Assembly (NCBI GenBank): GCA_033439765.1
Contig: JAULSN010000011.1
Location: 806,001 to 870,000 of the forward strand
DNA: 64,000 nucleotides
Direction: 5' to 3'
From: Lasiosphaeria ovina
Lineage: Eukaryota > Ascomycota > Sordariomycetes > Sordariales > Lasiosphaeriaceae
This document shows, piece after piece, positions 52,251 through 61,956 of this stretch. Position numbers and translations under genes: made by a program. Under the pieces are notes generated by a model. The model saw only the letters and a program-made list of their open reading frames with translations. It made no database searches and was not told where the DNA came from. The number at the start of each line of letters is the position of its first letter. Position 1 is the stretch's first letter.

Positions 52251-54251
52251 TTAGTATGTACTTAGTGGTAAGTATAAGCCATTCCACTTTGGTGATGGAT
52301 TTAACTGGAAGTGCTCCTTGAGTAGACGAGAGAAAATTGGCTCCAAGTCTTGACCCCTAATAGCACGGGGCGTCATAGAAAACGTCCGCCTCAGGTTCTG
52401 GAGAAATTTCGTATCCGCTCTCCTTGAAAATTTCAACAACCTCCTTGTACCAGGCATCCTTGCGAGCGCGGGGCACTGATTCCGCAAAAGTAGTGGCATT
52501 ATAGATCCTGCAGAGTTCCAAGGCCGTAATCCCGCTTTCGTCGGCGGCCCCTGGGTTATATATCTCGACGTGCCGGCGGATTTGATGGTTGGATTATTGA
52601 TGGTTGGATTATTGATGGTTGGATTAGATCCGTGCTGGAGCAGGTAGCGCACACTGTCTAGGCGCCCTGGACTTTGAGAAAATGAGGCGTGGCTGTGGAA
52701 GCTCGATGCGATGGCGTAGTGTAGTGGCGTCCAGCCGCAGCTATCCTGTCTGTTAACGTACGACCCATCGCACGACGAGAACACGTAGTCTATGGGGCCG
52801 GCTTCGGTCGAGTAATTGGCTGCGAGATGCAGAAGACACTTTTGGCCAGACTCGTCGGTAGACAGCCGCGAGAAGTCGGCTCCAGCAGCCTTAAGGAATT
52901 TCAGGCAATCCACGCTTGACTCTCCAGAACTGAGCGCGTTGGCAAAGGCAGAGTAAAGATTGAGGTCTCCTGACTCAAAGTCGTTGTAGAGCTCGTTCTG
53001 CAAGAGATGGAAGAGCTCCAGAGTTCGTGGCCGCGTAGTCGGGTAGATAATGGTGAGCATCGTCAACGACTTCCCGCAGACGACCTCGTGGACGGATGCG
53101 TTGTGGTTGACCAGGAGGCGAACAACGTCCAACTAGTTGTCTTGTTTCGGAGGCAGCTGCACAAAGTATCTGTTCTTTCGAGGATTCAGTCCTATTGCCA
53201 AGAATATCGGGAGACTTTGACGCAAATGAACAAATTAGCGATTTTTCGCTCCTGGACTAGGGTTGCTGAGAATACGAGCGGAGTGCAGCCGCAGAGAAAA
53301 AGGGCAAGTTCTCACACTCTGTCATCGTCGCCCATGCTGGGATCTGCGCCATTTTCCAACAGGTATGTAACCGCGCCCAAGTGGCCGCCTTCGATTGCCG
53401 TCTGGACTTGTCAAGTCGACGGCGGTTGGTGGTTATTAATTAGACCTAGTTGCGGACGAGATTCTGATAAATGCTTGGAAAACCACTCACCATCAAAGGC
53501 GTTCTGCCGGTGCAGCTTGTGCGATCTCCAAGCGCGCCCACGCCATCACGGAGATGTTGACGGATTTGCGGAACGTCCCCGTTACGGCATGCTACCATCA
53601 AAGGACTGTCGATGGGCACTCGGTTCTGCGCACGAACCATGCCGGGGATCAAGACTTGGAACCCGACGTCGAAGCTCTTTGCCCACAGCCAAGCGGGAAA
53701 CTTGAACCCCAGAAAGACTGAAGCAGCAAGCAATGCCCGGGGTCTGGACATTAGAGTCACCTTTCCGTAGAACCCCAGCCACTGCATCAACCAGTTTGGG
53801 CTAACCTCGCTGATTTGAGACCGAGAATAGGTGGCACAGCGTTGTAGGGAAGGGGAGCGATATCCGGCGCCGGGTGGGTAGCTCTGCGCTTCAGAAGTCT
53901 CCGGGGCAGGGGAGATCGTTTTATTGCGTGCAATAATCGCCCTCCTGTGAGAAGTCAGAATGAGAAGCCGTGATCCCTATGTAACAACGTGAAAATGGGG
54001 CCGATCTTACAGCGTAGCAAGCTGGATGACGAGCGAAAGAAGGCTGTCGAACTCGTCCAGCTCCCCAAGCAGCTTTTTGAGTGCGGCATTATCTCGGAGA
54101 GCCCATTTGATCCGCCGACCTGGTGCAGGGCTCTTGGGGCGTCGGCCACCGAGCTGTAAAACTGGACGATGTTGGCTGTCGTGTCGGCAAGAATGGACAG
54201 AAGCTGGGCGGCCGACGCAATGCCGCCCACAGCGGCGACAACCTCGGCCAT
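52251..54251 (-). CDS. Ankyrin-repeat protein with helical (HeLo-like) N-terminal domain
   Basis: Exons about 54251-54011, 53944-53491, 53401-53313 and 53132-52251. The N-terminus (MAEVVAAVGGIASAAQLLSI) and the helical segment IKWALRDNAALKKLLGELDEF resemble N-terminal domains of fungal STAND/ankyrin proteins and are distantly like HeLo. A one-base shift near 54119 separates them. Exon 2 contains the family signature LLAASVFLGFKFPAWLWAKSFDV and PLMVACRNGDVPQIRQHL, an ankyrin unit. Exon 3 adds AIEGGHLGAVTYLLENGADP; exon 4 adds DVVRLLVNHNASV, LLHLAANYS and GWTPLHYAIAS. A 15-bp unit is repeated three times (52590-52625, PTINN repeat). The exon 3-4 intron (GTGTGA donor, ACTAG acceptor) is tentative. 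Probably a cytosolic scaffold in non-self response; inferred from the family only. Confidence 0.7.
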
Positions 54252-54914
54252 GATGAAAAGTCCGGCTTTTGATCAGTTGGATGACTGGATGGCCCGGATT
54301 ACTTTGGCAATGGATATGTCTTCACGAAATGCTCGAATTCCCGCCCAACTCCAAGGCAGCATGCATAGCCCCCCGCACAGCCATCATTTGTGCGACCCCA
54401 AGAGAAGATCGACTTTCCAGTAATTAGGCTCCTAACAATCAGTGGCTTGATGCAGGCGGTTTTCTTCGGGTGACTACGAGAGATTGATAATCTGCTAACT
54501 TGGCTCCTATCTTTGCCTTATCTTTGCTTTGTCGAGCCCACTCATGTGATGCCACGACTTCAAATATCTTGTGAGAGCCTGACTTGTTTCTATCACCCTA
54601 AACCAATTCTGCCGACAACAAACAGAAAATTCTTCTTGCTTCGTCAATAATAATTAACTCCGCGCAACGGAGCCCAAGGTTCCCAAATGATCTTATTTGC
54701 AGCAAACTCCCCCGCCTGTTTCGCACGAGAAGTAATTCAGCGGGCGAAGCGATTGGCGAAACGTTGGCCGACATGCCCTGTCAATAATCTGCCCGCCCGG
54801 CGGGTGACGACATGGGTCTGGATATGTGTAAGACAAAGGGCACAGGCGCGAGAGACCCCAGTCTTACAGAAGAGCTGCTAATCAAAAAGTACTAATTAAT
54901 CACACCAGTGTTAT
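54252..54914. other. Intergenic region before the Copia-type element
   Basis: Contains the promoter region of the ankyrin gene (minus) and then AT-rich sequence. No gene is recognised. The left target duplication GTTAT of the retroelement lies at 54910-54914. Confidence 0.55.
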
Positions 54915-55160
54915 TGTTGGAATCACCAGGGTACCGGTACTGGAATCAACAGGTGCGCTGCGCGCCGTAAGCTGGTGGTTCAAGTGATGGATTCGTTGTG
55001 TGTGTTCTATCTATCTGTTCCCCTGAGCGGGCCGCTCCAGATATCTGGGCCTGCGCCACCATAGCCACGGTGTGGCTAAGTCGCAGAGCCGTGGCGCCAC
55101 CACAGCCACAGTGCGGCTGAGCCGCAGAGCCCCTTGACTGATATGCGCGTTATTCCAACA
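54915..55160. repeat. LTR (3' LTR of the Copia-type element)
   Basis: 246 bp, TGTTGGAAT...ATTCCAACA, identical by eye to 58308-58553. The element is read on the minus strand, so this is its 3' LTR. The stop codon of the polyprotein lies about 100 bases inside it. Confidence 0.95.
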
Positions 55161-55260
55161 CTGGAAAAACCTCTCTTTTGAGGCTGGAAAAACGCGCTGC
55201 AGATATATATACATATACACTTCGAAAAGGGACGAATACACTTCTTCCACCCGGCCTCTC

Positions 55261-57717
55261 TTACCGAGAGACCCATCCTTCCATGCGGACCGTAAGGCTG
55301 TTGCCGCCGATGAACCGTTCAAGGGCCCGGTTAGGTATGGCCTTTGTTAGGGCGTCGGCTGGGTTGTCGTCGCCGTGGATCCACCTGACTTCGTGTAGCT
55401 CACGTCGCTCGTATGACTGCCGTAAGGCCATGATATCGATCATCAGCCTCTTTTCCTTTGTTGTCCCTAGCTTGACGAGGCACTCGTATAGCGAGTACGA
55501 GTCTGTACAGACAACCGTAGGTACGGTAGGTAGGTTGAGGTGCTTGGTGACCATCTGGATCGTAGAAGCCAGGGCGTAGGCCATGTCTACGCCGGCCACC
55601 ATACCGTAGACCTCGGAAGCGAGTACGCTACGTGTGACTCGCTTGCTCTTTGTGCTGGAGAAGTGAATGATGTTACCGTGAATGGTGAACTGGGACTCTA
55701 TCGTATCCTCGTTGGCCAGGATGATCACGAATCCGAGTTGTGATGTGAGGTCCCGGTTATTGGCGAAGGAGCCGTCGACGAAGACGAAGAGCTTCGTATT
55801 AGTCAGGTCCAGGGGGATAAACGTCAGCCCTCGGTCTTGGTTGCTGATCTGCCACTCTATACGTCGGTTGAGGGCCTTGAAGTCCTCTGGTGTAGGCTCC
55901 TGGTGTTGTGCTGCGCTTGACAGGTCGAAGCAGGCCTCAGGCTGACAGATGGAGGCGATATACGCACCGCGGGCCCGCTGTTCGACGTACTGCTGTTTGG
56001 CGTCAACTACGTTGTAGTCAGCGGGTCGTAGCCTACTGGCCTGGCCTTTCTGCCGTAGGGTGATCGTATCGTTAGTGAGTGTGGCGATCCCTCCGTTGAA
56101 TGCCAGTGGTTCCTTTGAAGTCAGGACCTGCTTAGGCTTTGCACTGAATGCGGCCTCTTGTAGCTGTCTTTCCTCAGCGTGGGAAAAGGCCTCGGTTGAT
56201 AGGCCGATCGTATCATCGGTCTGCATTCCGATGCAGGCAAATTCCGGGTTTTCCGGGTTGGAAATTAGCAAGCAGGGGTCGTACGTAGATGTCATCATCT
56301 GGAGCTTCTCTAAGTGATGCTTATGATAGGTAGCCCACCAGTGGGTTCCTGCCTCAGCCAGGCCGTACAACGGCTTGATCACACGCATCACGGTACCTTT
56401 AGGGTACTGGTCCCGGATTTGCTTGGGTAGGTAGGCTAGGATTTCGCGGTTGAGGGTAGTTTCTGACTGAACGTAGGCCTGTGTGATATCCCGTAGCCAG
56501 GTAACCATACCGCGTTGTATGAGCGAGGGAGCGAGGGCCAGAATAAGGCGTTGACTAGCCCGCTGGATCGTTGGCGACTGGGTCAAAATAGACTCTTTAC
56601 CATCGTCTGCGTAGCCTTGGATGACGAGCCGTGACTTCTCGTAGGGCGTGGCGGTATTCTTGCCTTTGACTTCGTTGACGATACGGGACTTGAAGATGCG
56701 TTGATGGCCCTGGTTATGGCCATGAATGAACTCGAATACTCCCCGGGCGATTAGACTATCAATCTCTTGTTGAGTAGACCTTTCGAACGGTGCGCCCGGT
56801 GTAGTAATCTTGCCTTCGGTACGAAGTCGTATCGATAACGTAGCGTCGGCCTGCTCCTTGTTTGTTAAGAAGCTCTCGGAGGTTCCAGTCTCTTGAAGGA
56901 AGATCCCTTGCGGGTTCTTACGGGGGCGACCGCGGCGGCGTGGTCTGACGGTGATTACGTCTTCCGCTTCGCTTTCCGGGGCCGGGTTGACCTCAGGGAG
57001 CGTGTTGACTTCAGGGGCTATAGTGGCTGATGATGTGGCTGGGTAGTGAGGGCGGCCGTACCGGAAGTCCTGCCCTTGGAGACTACGTTGAGGTCTCTCG
57101 GTAAGGGGCTCCCGAAGCGGTAGTGCTGTAGCGGGGAGGGGCTCCTGCTCCCGAAGCGGCCGTACAGGTGGCTTCTCGGGTTCCGGTAGGTCGTCGTCAG
57201 GTTCTTGGATCTCCCTGAGGAAGGTAGGGTCAAGGATATTCATCTTGAAGGTCTTGCTCCGTCCTTTCTCGTATTTGACCTCTGCGTTGGACCAGAGGTG
57301 GAAGTCCTTAGCCGTAGCTGCCCGGTATAGGTTGTTGTAGACCCTATCACCGTCTACGGCCACGAAGACTCCGTTGCCTCGGAGCCAGTTGCGGAGGGTG
57401 GTCTGCGCTCGGCCCGGGACCTTCGCCCAGGCGGCGCTGTCCCAGTGCCCGAATTCTTCAGTGAACTGTACCCACGCGTATCTTCCTATCAGGGCCTTAT
57501 TCTGCCAGCATTGTAGTAGAAAGTGAACGTGGCCACTGATCTGCTTGGTCGTTGGTGAGGTGAGTTGATCGAACTTGGTTAGTTCGCCCCAGGTTGTAGG
57601 GTCCACTTCGCCCTGAAGGTCGGGTGGGATCGCGGGTCCCGGGCTACGGGGGGGTTCTTCATAGGCCAGTCGGCTAGGCGAGGGTTCCGGGGACCCGGTA
57701 CTCTTGTCTTCAGGCAT
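55261..57717 (-). CDS. Copia-type reverse transcriptase/RNase H polyprotein
   Basis: 818 residues, intact. Residues 1-270 are a poorly recognised N-terminal region: a Pro-rich start, then a Trp-rich part (WGELTKFD, FGHWDSAAWAKV, LRNWLRGNGVFVAV), then a Pro/Glu linker and a basic RPRRRGRPRKNP patch like an AT-hook. From about 300 the RVT_2 (Copia) reverse transcriptase is clear: SRIVNEVKGK, TWLRDITQAYVQSE with the first catalytic Asp, VIKPLYGLAEAGTHWW, and MQTDDTIGLS at the place of the usual YVDD, so the first two residues of that motif are changed. RNase H follows: FVFVDGSFA, SSTKSKRVTRSVLASE, VCTDSYSLYE and VRWIHGDDNPADALTK. There is no zinc knuckle, protease or DDE integrase. The N-terminal region may replace gag. 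Confidence 0.9.
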   Translation of the reverse strand: MPEDKSTGSPEPSPSRLAYEEPPRSPGPAIPPDLQGEVDPTTWGELTKFDQLTSPTTKQISGHVHFLLQCWQNKALIGRYAWVQFTEEFGHWDSAAWAKVPGRAQTTLRNWLRGNGVFVAVDGDRVYNNLYRAATAKDFHLWSNAEVKYEKGRSKTFKMNILDPTFLREIQEPDDDLPEPEKPPVRPLREQEPLPATALPLREPLTERPQRSLQGQDFRYGRPHYPATSSATIAPEVNTLPEVNPAPESEAEDVITVRPRRRGRPRKNPQGIFLQETGTSESFLTNKEQADATLSIRLRTEGKITTPGAPFERSTQQEIDSLIARGVFEFIHGHNQGHQRIFKSRIVNEVKGKNTATPYEKSRLVIQGYADDGKESILTQSPTIQRASQRLILALAPSLIQRGMVTWLRDITQAYVQSETTLNREILAYLPKQIRDQYPKGTVMRVIKPLYGLAEAGTHWWATYHKHHLEKLQMMTSTYDPCLLISNPENPEFACIGMQTDDTIGLSTEAFSHAEERQLQEAAFSAKPKQVLTSKEPLAFNGGIATLTNDTITLRQKGQASRLRPADYNVVDAKQQYVEQRARGAYIASICQPEACFDLSSAAQHQEPTPEDFKALNRRIEWQISNQDRGLTFIPLDLTNTKLFVFVDGSFANNRDLTSQLGFVIILANEDTIESQFTIHGNIIHFSSTKSKRVTRSVLASEVYGMVAGVDMAYALASTIQMVTKHLNLPTVPTVVCTDSYSLYECLVKLGTTKEKRLMIDIMALRQSYERRELHEVRWIHGDDNPADALTKAIPNRALERFIGGNSLTVRMEGWVSR

Positions 57718-57757
57718 CGTGGCTATCGTGGAGGTAAAGGGGTCTGGGGAGGGGCTG

Positions 57758-57877
57758 TAGGCTCGGAAACGAAGGACTTGGAGGAGCCGTCGGTAGGCTC
57801 GGAAACGAAGGACTTGGAAGAGCCGTCGGTAGGCTCGGAAACGAAGGACTTGGAAGAGCCGTCGGTAGGCTCGGAAA
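57758..57877. repeat. 36-bp tandem repeat in the retroelement leader
   Basis: Three copies of a 36-bp unit starting TAGGCTCGGAAACGAAGGAC (57758, 57794, 57830) and a partial fourth, almost identical to each other. It lies about 40 bases upstream of the polyprotein ATG, within the transcribed leader. The minus strand can be read as a PSPSFPSLPTAL repeat, but in a frame other than the polyprotein. Confidence 0.85.
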
Positions 57878-58307
57878 GTAGGAAAATGGTACCGAAGGAA
57901 GGTCGAAAAGAAATAGAGGGTAAAGCAAGGGAATACGAAGAAGTGAAGCGCGTAATGAAGGAATGAAGGGTGTACGCGTTAAACGCGTACGTTATTGCTC
58001 GGTCGGTCGATCAATTGATCGCGTGAGCTGTGCGTGGTAGACGCTCTACGGCTAGGTGACGCCAGGGAGTCGGTCACGGCCACTTCTTCCGTAGATTTGA
58101 AGGTCCTCGGGCTGCGCTTGAGATTCGAGGCACGAATGCTCCGTTATACCGTCTCTTGCGTAGGCGGGGATACCTTCCTTAGCACAGGTTCGTAGGAGGG
58201 GCCGGCTTCCGGGCCGACCGGTCTCCACGGCGCTGTCTCTTCTAGTTGAACCTTGCTGATCTGTGGCGCTGGACTGCTCCAACAGTGGTGAATTAACCAC
58301 TGATCAG

Positions 58308-58553
58308 TGTTGGAATCACCAGGGTACCGGTACTGGAATCAACAGGTGCGCTGCGCGCCGTAAGCTGGTGGTTCAAGTGATGGATTCGTTGTGTGTGTTC
58401 TATCTATCTGTTCCCCTGAGCGGGCCGCTCCAGATATCTGGGCCTGCGCCACCATAGCCACGGTGTGGCTAAGTCGCAGAGCCGTGGCGCCACCACAGCC
58501 ACAGTGCGGCTGAGCCGCAGAGCCCCTTGACTGATATGCGCGTTATTCCAACA
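58308..58553. repeat. LTR (5' LTR of the Copia-type element)
   Basis: 246 bp, identical by eye to 54915-55160, and followed directly by the target duplication GTTAT. The promoter of the element should be in this copy, directing minus-strand transcription. Confidence 0.95.
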
Positions 58554-59273
58554 GTTATTGTGGCTCTGGGCCCCAATCCACCATGACAAACCTTAGCTGC
58601 TACGAATGTGGACACGCCAGGTGCTCAAACTGCTGTGTAGAGGCTGCCAGGCCGGCGTAGCAGAAATATGGACGCAGTTGCCTAGGTACGGATAGCCATG
58701 CCCAAGGATTGGAAGGCCTTGTGCCGTTCGTTATAAGGAGATTTCATTGCTCGGAGATGCGAGATGAATAGTTACTTGAGTGGCGGAATGGTCTGGAACC
58801 CGCTGGTTACGTCTTCAAGAATCACATTAACTGCCAATTTAACTGAAACTGCAATAATGTCTCACTACTACACCAGGGCGAGTTTTGATGGGTTGGGAGG
58901 CTATCAGATCTGCTGCTGATAGATCCAGCCATTTGCTTGCCAAATAATTATGTATGAAGCTCGCACTTCCGAGGGGGCGGTGCAATAGCGCGGCGTCTCT
59001 TTCCGGGCAGTGCACAGCCCCAATGCTAGGGCACTCTCACCCTCACCCCCAGTAGAGGTTGGAGTTAGGACCAATCAGAGAGTAACGAGTGGGAATCCCC
59101 AAGAATTTCCGCGACTTTAAGCCCCCCCGTCACTTTTTTCCCCTTCTCACGCCTTGACAGAACTTCCACAGAAACACACACTCTCGTCGCCGGTATCCGC
59201 TTCGTCTCGAGACAACAACACACGCCGGGCTGTTCCGGGTTAATAGTCATAAATAGAGCGCGCCTCTGGAAAG
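58554..59273. other. Intergenic region right of the Copia-type element
   Basis: Begins with the target duplication GTTAT (58554-58558). No gene or repeat is recognised. The right end is rich in C and A with CTCTC runs and may be the promoter of the small frame at 59274. Confidence 0.5.
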
Positions 59274-59426
59274 ATGGAGCCATCAACCCCAGAGCAGCAG
59301 CCCAAACCGTTTCCCAAGCCCAAGGCGTCGCGGAACCCAAGCGGTCCCCACGGCGACAAGTCGCAGCCCCAGGGGCCACAGTTCAAGGGCAAGAACGTGA
59401 ACTGGCTACTCCGTGAGCAGCAATAG
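59274..59426 (+). CDS. Small 50-residue basic protein, hypothetical
   Basis: ATG in AAAGATGG opens a 50-codon frame rich in Pro, Gln and Lys (EQQPKPFPKPKAS, HGDKSQPQGPQ) ending FKGKNVNWLLREQQ. The upstream 200 bases have the CT-rich and CACACA character of fungal promoters and leaders. It has no recognised domain, signal or membrane segment and is too short for confident coding statistics. Included as a plausible small gene; a chance frame is possible. Confidence 0.35.
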   Translation: MEPSTPEQQPKPFPKPKASRNPSGPHGDKSQPQGPQFKGKNVNWLLREQQ

Positions 59427-61956
59427 CCAGCCCGTGGACCAATGAATGAAATGAATGATTGCTAACAATTAATTGACGTCTGCCAAAACAGTCCTTTGCT
59501 GCTCTTCTGGCTCTCACTAAGGAAGGCAAGATGTCCACTGTCCACGGTTCGAACGTCGGCAGTTAACTTACCTCCATTTCCCCCACGCAACTATGACGAG
59601 AGATGGCTCCCGCGTTCTTGTGCATGTGGCGATGTAATTATATCAGAGGGTTCTCACGCCACTTTTAGGGCGGGAAGGGGTTGTTTTCCCGGTTGCCACG
59701 ATTCAGCACTTGTGCTTCGATTCTGGGGCACGGGTACTGGCATCAGGATCGGTAACGGCAAAGACAGCGAATAATTATTTGCGATTCGCTGTTCACACGA
59801 GCAGAGGGTGTTGTTGGGTGGTGGGCTTTCCGTGACGCTGGGAATCTCGTGTGTGTTCGATTGGCGGCACAGAGAAAACAGGAAATTTTTTACTCCACGA
59901 ATAGACTGTTACTCCACGAAAAGACTGTTGCAGCGGCGGGCAGATGTCCCGTTTGAGAAAACCACAGAGAATAACGCCGATGGGAATTTGACAGACGGAT
60001 TGCGTGCATTTCTTGATGGCTCTGGCTGCAGGCTTGACAAGCAATCGGCCTATGGCTGGGGCCCCAGTAAAGCTGTCTAGCAGGATGCTATATTATCTGC
60101 ATGCAACCCTATTTTGCTATCGGTAGCGTTGATACGGCCTGCATCGACGCCCCCACGCCGCTGTGAGTGATATGTGGCATGTATTATCGATGGTCGTGCT
60201 CTGTTCGACTCTAGACAACATGTCAAATCGCTGATTTGGCCACCTGTGACGGGCGAGGACGGTAGTCCTGCCCGCGGATCGCCCCTCATATGCCGGCCTT
60301 TAGATGCCGTGTCCCGAGTTGGTTTACTAACTACCTAGGTATTGGTCAATACAGGATCGTGATCTCTGTCGTCTGTTGCCCACACCAGCGGGGCACCATC
60401 GAGGGGCACTTTTGATTTCAACTAGGATGGGAAGCCGGAGAAGACGTTCAACGAATGGGACAGGGGCGAAGGAATTCGACGAGCAAAGAAAGGAGGGTGG
60501 GAAGGAGCAGACAATGCGTGAGTGTGGCAACAAAGCTATTAACCAATGTCACATGTGGCGGGAGAAGAAGCGGTGATGGACGAATCCCGGCTCAACCACA
60601 CGCACGGGCCGAGGTCGGAGCGCCACGGGCGTCGGAATGGCGTGTTAGTATTGGTTACCGACAGCGTGGTAAGGAGTCGCCGGCGGTCATGTCACAGAGG
60701 CCACACGCATCCCCCACCAGGCTACCAGCCTATCAGGGGGGACATGCTTGGGAGTTGAGACCGGGCCTGGCCGTGCGTCCTTTTCTCTGCACGCTGCTTT
60801 GATATTCTGGCCCCGGTCTCCCTGCTGTGCCCAGGACTGGACACTGGTCCTCGCGGGTCTGCTGAAGAAGCTGCAAGATACGCCGCCATGCCCAATGGGA
60901 AGACGCCCGTGACGGCAAGCCGGTGCCAGCCATCCTGGTCCCGCAACTTGGCAGGGGCCTATTATATGGATTCTGAAGGCGCTACCGAACGACATGCACA
61001 TGGGCCATTATCAGGCGAAGCGCGTGAGACAGCACCTTGCCCAACATTTCACTCGGTCCTGGCATTATGCGACACAGGTGCAGAAAGGAGCATAGAAGGC
61101 TTTTAGGCACTGGTCACACATCGGTAAACACCCTGGCAACGCATGACGACGCCAGGGCGGGAGTCCAGAAGCGAGTTGAAGATTCGAGAAGACCGGGCGT
61201 GGCCAACATGGCATGACGACAGGCGCCACCGCGTCCTTCGATTGGCGTACTCAGACTCGCCGCCAGCGGACGGGGCCAAATATCTGCATTCCGCCTCGGT
61301 GCAGCTCAGCTCGAGTGCACACTAATTAATTACATATAGCGGCTGCATCGTGGAACCACCATCAGGTACCCCCAGGTGGCAGGTGGATGAGCCCTTCCGA
61401 TAGGATGACAGTCCCATGCAGCTGCGATTATGGCTGGCCCAGAACGGGAATGTCTTGCAGGCAAACCTCAGCCGCTGTGCGGTGTGAGTGTGGCGCAACC
61501 AAATGTAACCAACCCCTTCACCACCGCCGGTCTGTCTGTCTCACGATGCATGTCTCGGGTAATACCAATCGGTGTGAAAAGGTCAAGAGCCTGCTACGCG
61601 TGATTTTAAATCGGCAGAATTAATTAGTAACAGGTCAGTTCTTGCCAGGGCCAGATCTCAGATTCAATACATTAGAGTCTAGGCCCAGCCACACCTACAC
61701 ACCTCCCCAGGTCTCCCGAGAGCGGTGAACCTTCGTCTGCATGCCGGATCCCACCAGGACTTTGATACTTTGCAGGAGCGAGGGAGACCTGCTTCCCAAT
61801 TCTCACCGACAACCCGCTGATTAGTTCACGAAGACGCAATCATGGAAAGCACGTCTCTGAGGGCTCTTTGTGGAGCCTACAGGAGCAGTCACTTCCTGCA
61901 TGTGCTTGACAAAGGCTCAATGTTTGGCGTGGAGGACAGGCGTCAAAAAGCACACG
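59427..61956. other. Intergenic region upstream of the beta-lactamase-like gene
   Basis: About 2.5 kb without a recognised gene. The open frames here are short, mutually overlapping and lack domains. The last 150 bases contain leader-like sequence; an out-of-frame ATG at 61842 and in-frame ATGs at 61900 and 61957 precede the next gene. Confidence 0.5.

Larger units (their letters stand above)
54915..58553 (-). mobile_element. Young Copia-type LTR retroelement without integrase
   Basis: 3639-bp element flanked by GTTAT target duplications (54910-54914 and 58554-58558). Two direct LTRs of 246 bp (54915-55160 and 58308-58553) appear identical, and each begins TGTTGGAAT and ends ATTCCAACA. The coding strand is minus, so 58308-58553 is the 5' LTR. 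One long frame (57717-55261) codes for reverse transcriptase and RNase H. The 590-bp leader has no gag frame, and no protease or integrase is found. Next to the 5' LTR a hairpin-forming CAGTGGT...ACCACTG occurs where a primer site would lie. Identical LTRs and an intact frame mean a recent insertion not yet affected by RIP. Transposition would need integrase supplied from elsewhere. Confidence 0.92.

Noticed and set aside
57710..57928. 72-codon Pro/Ser frame before the retroelement polyprotein, proposed as a gag relic
   Set aside because: It exists only because the 36-bp tandem repeat is divisible by three; no capsid or zinc-knuckle pattern is present.
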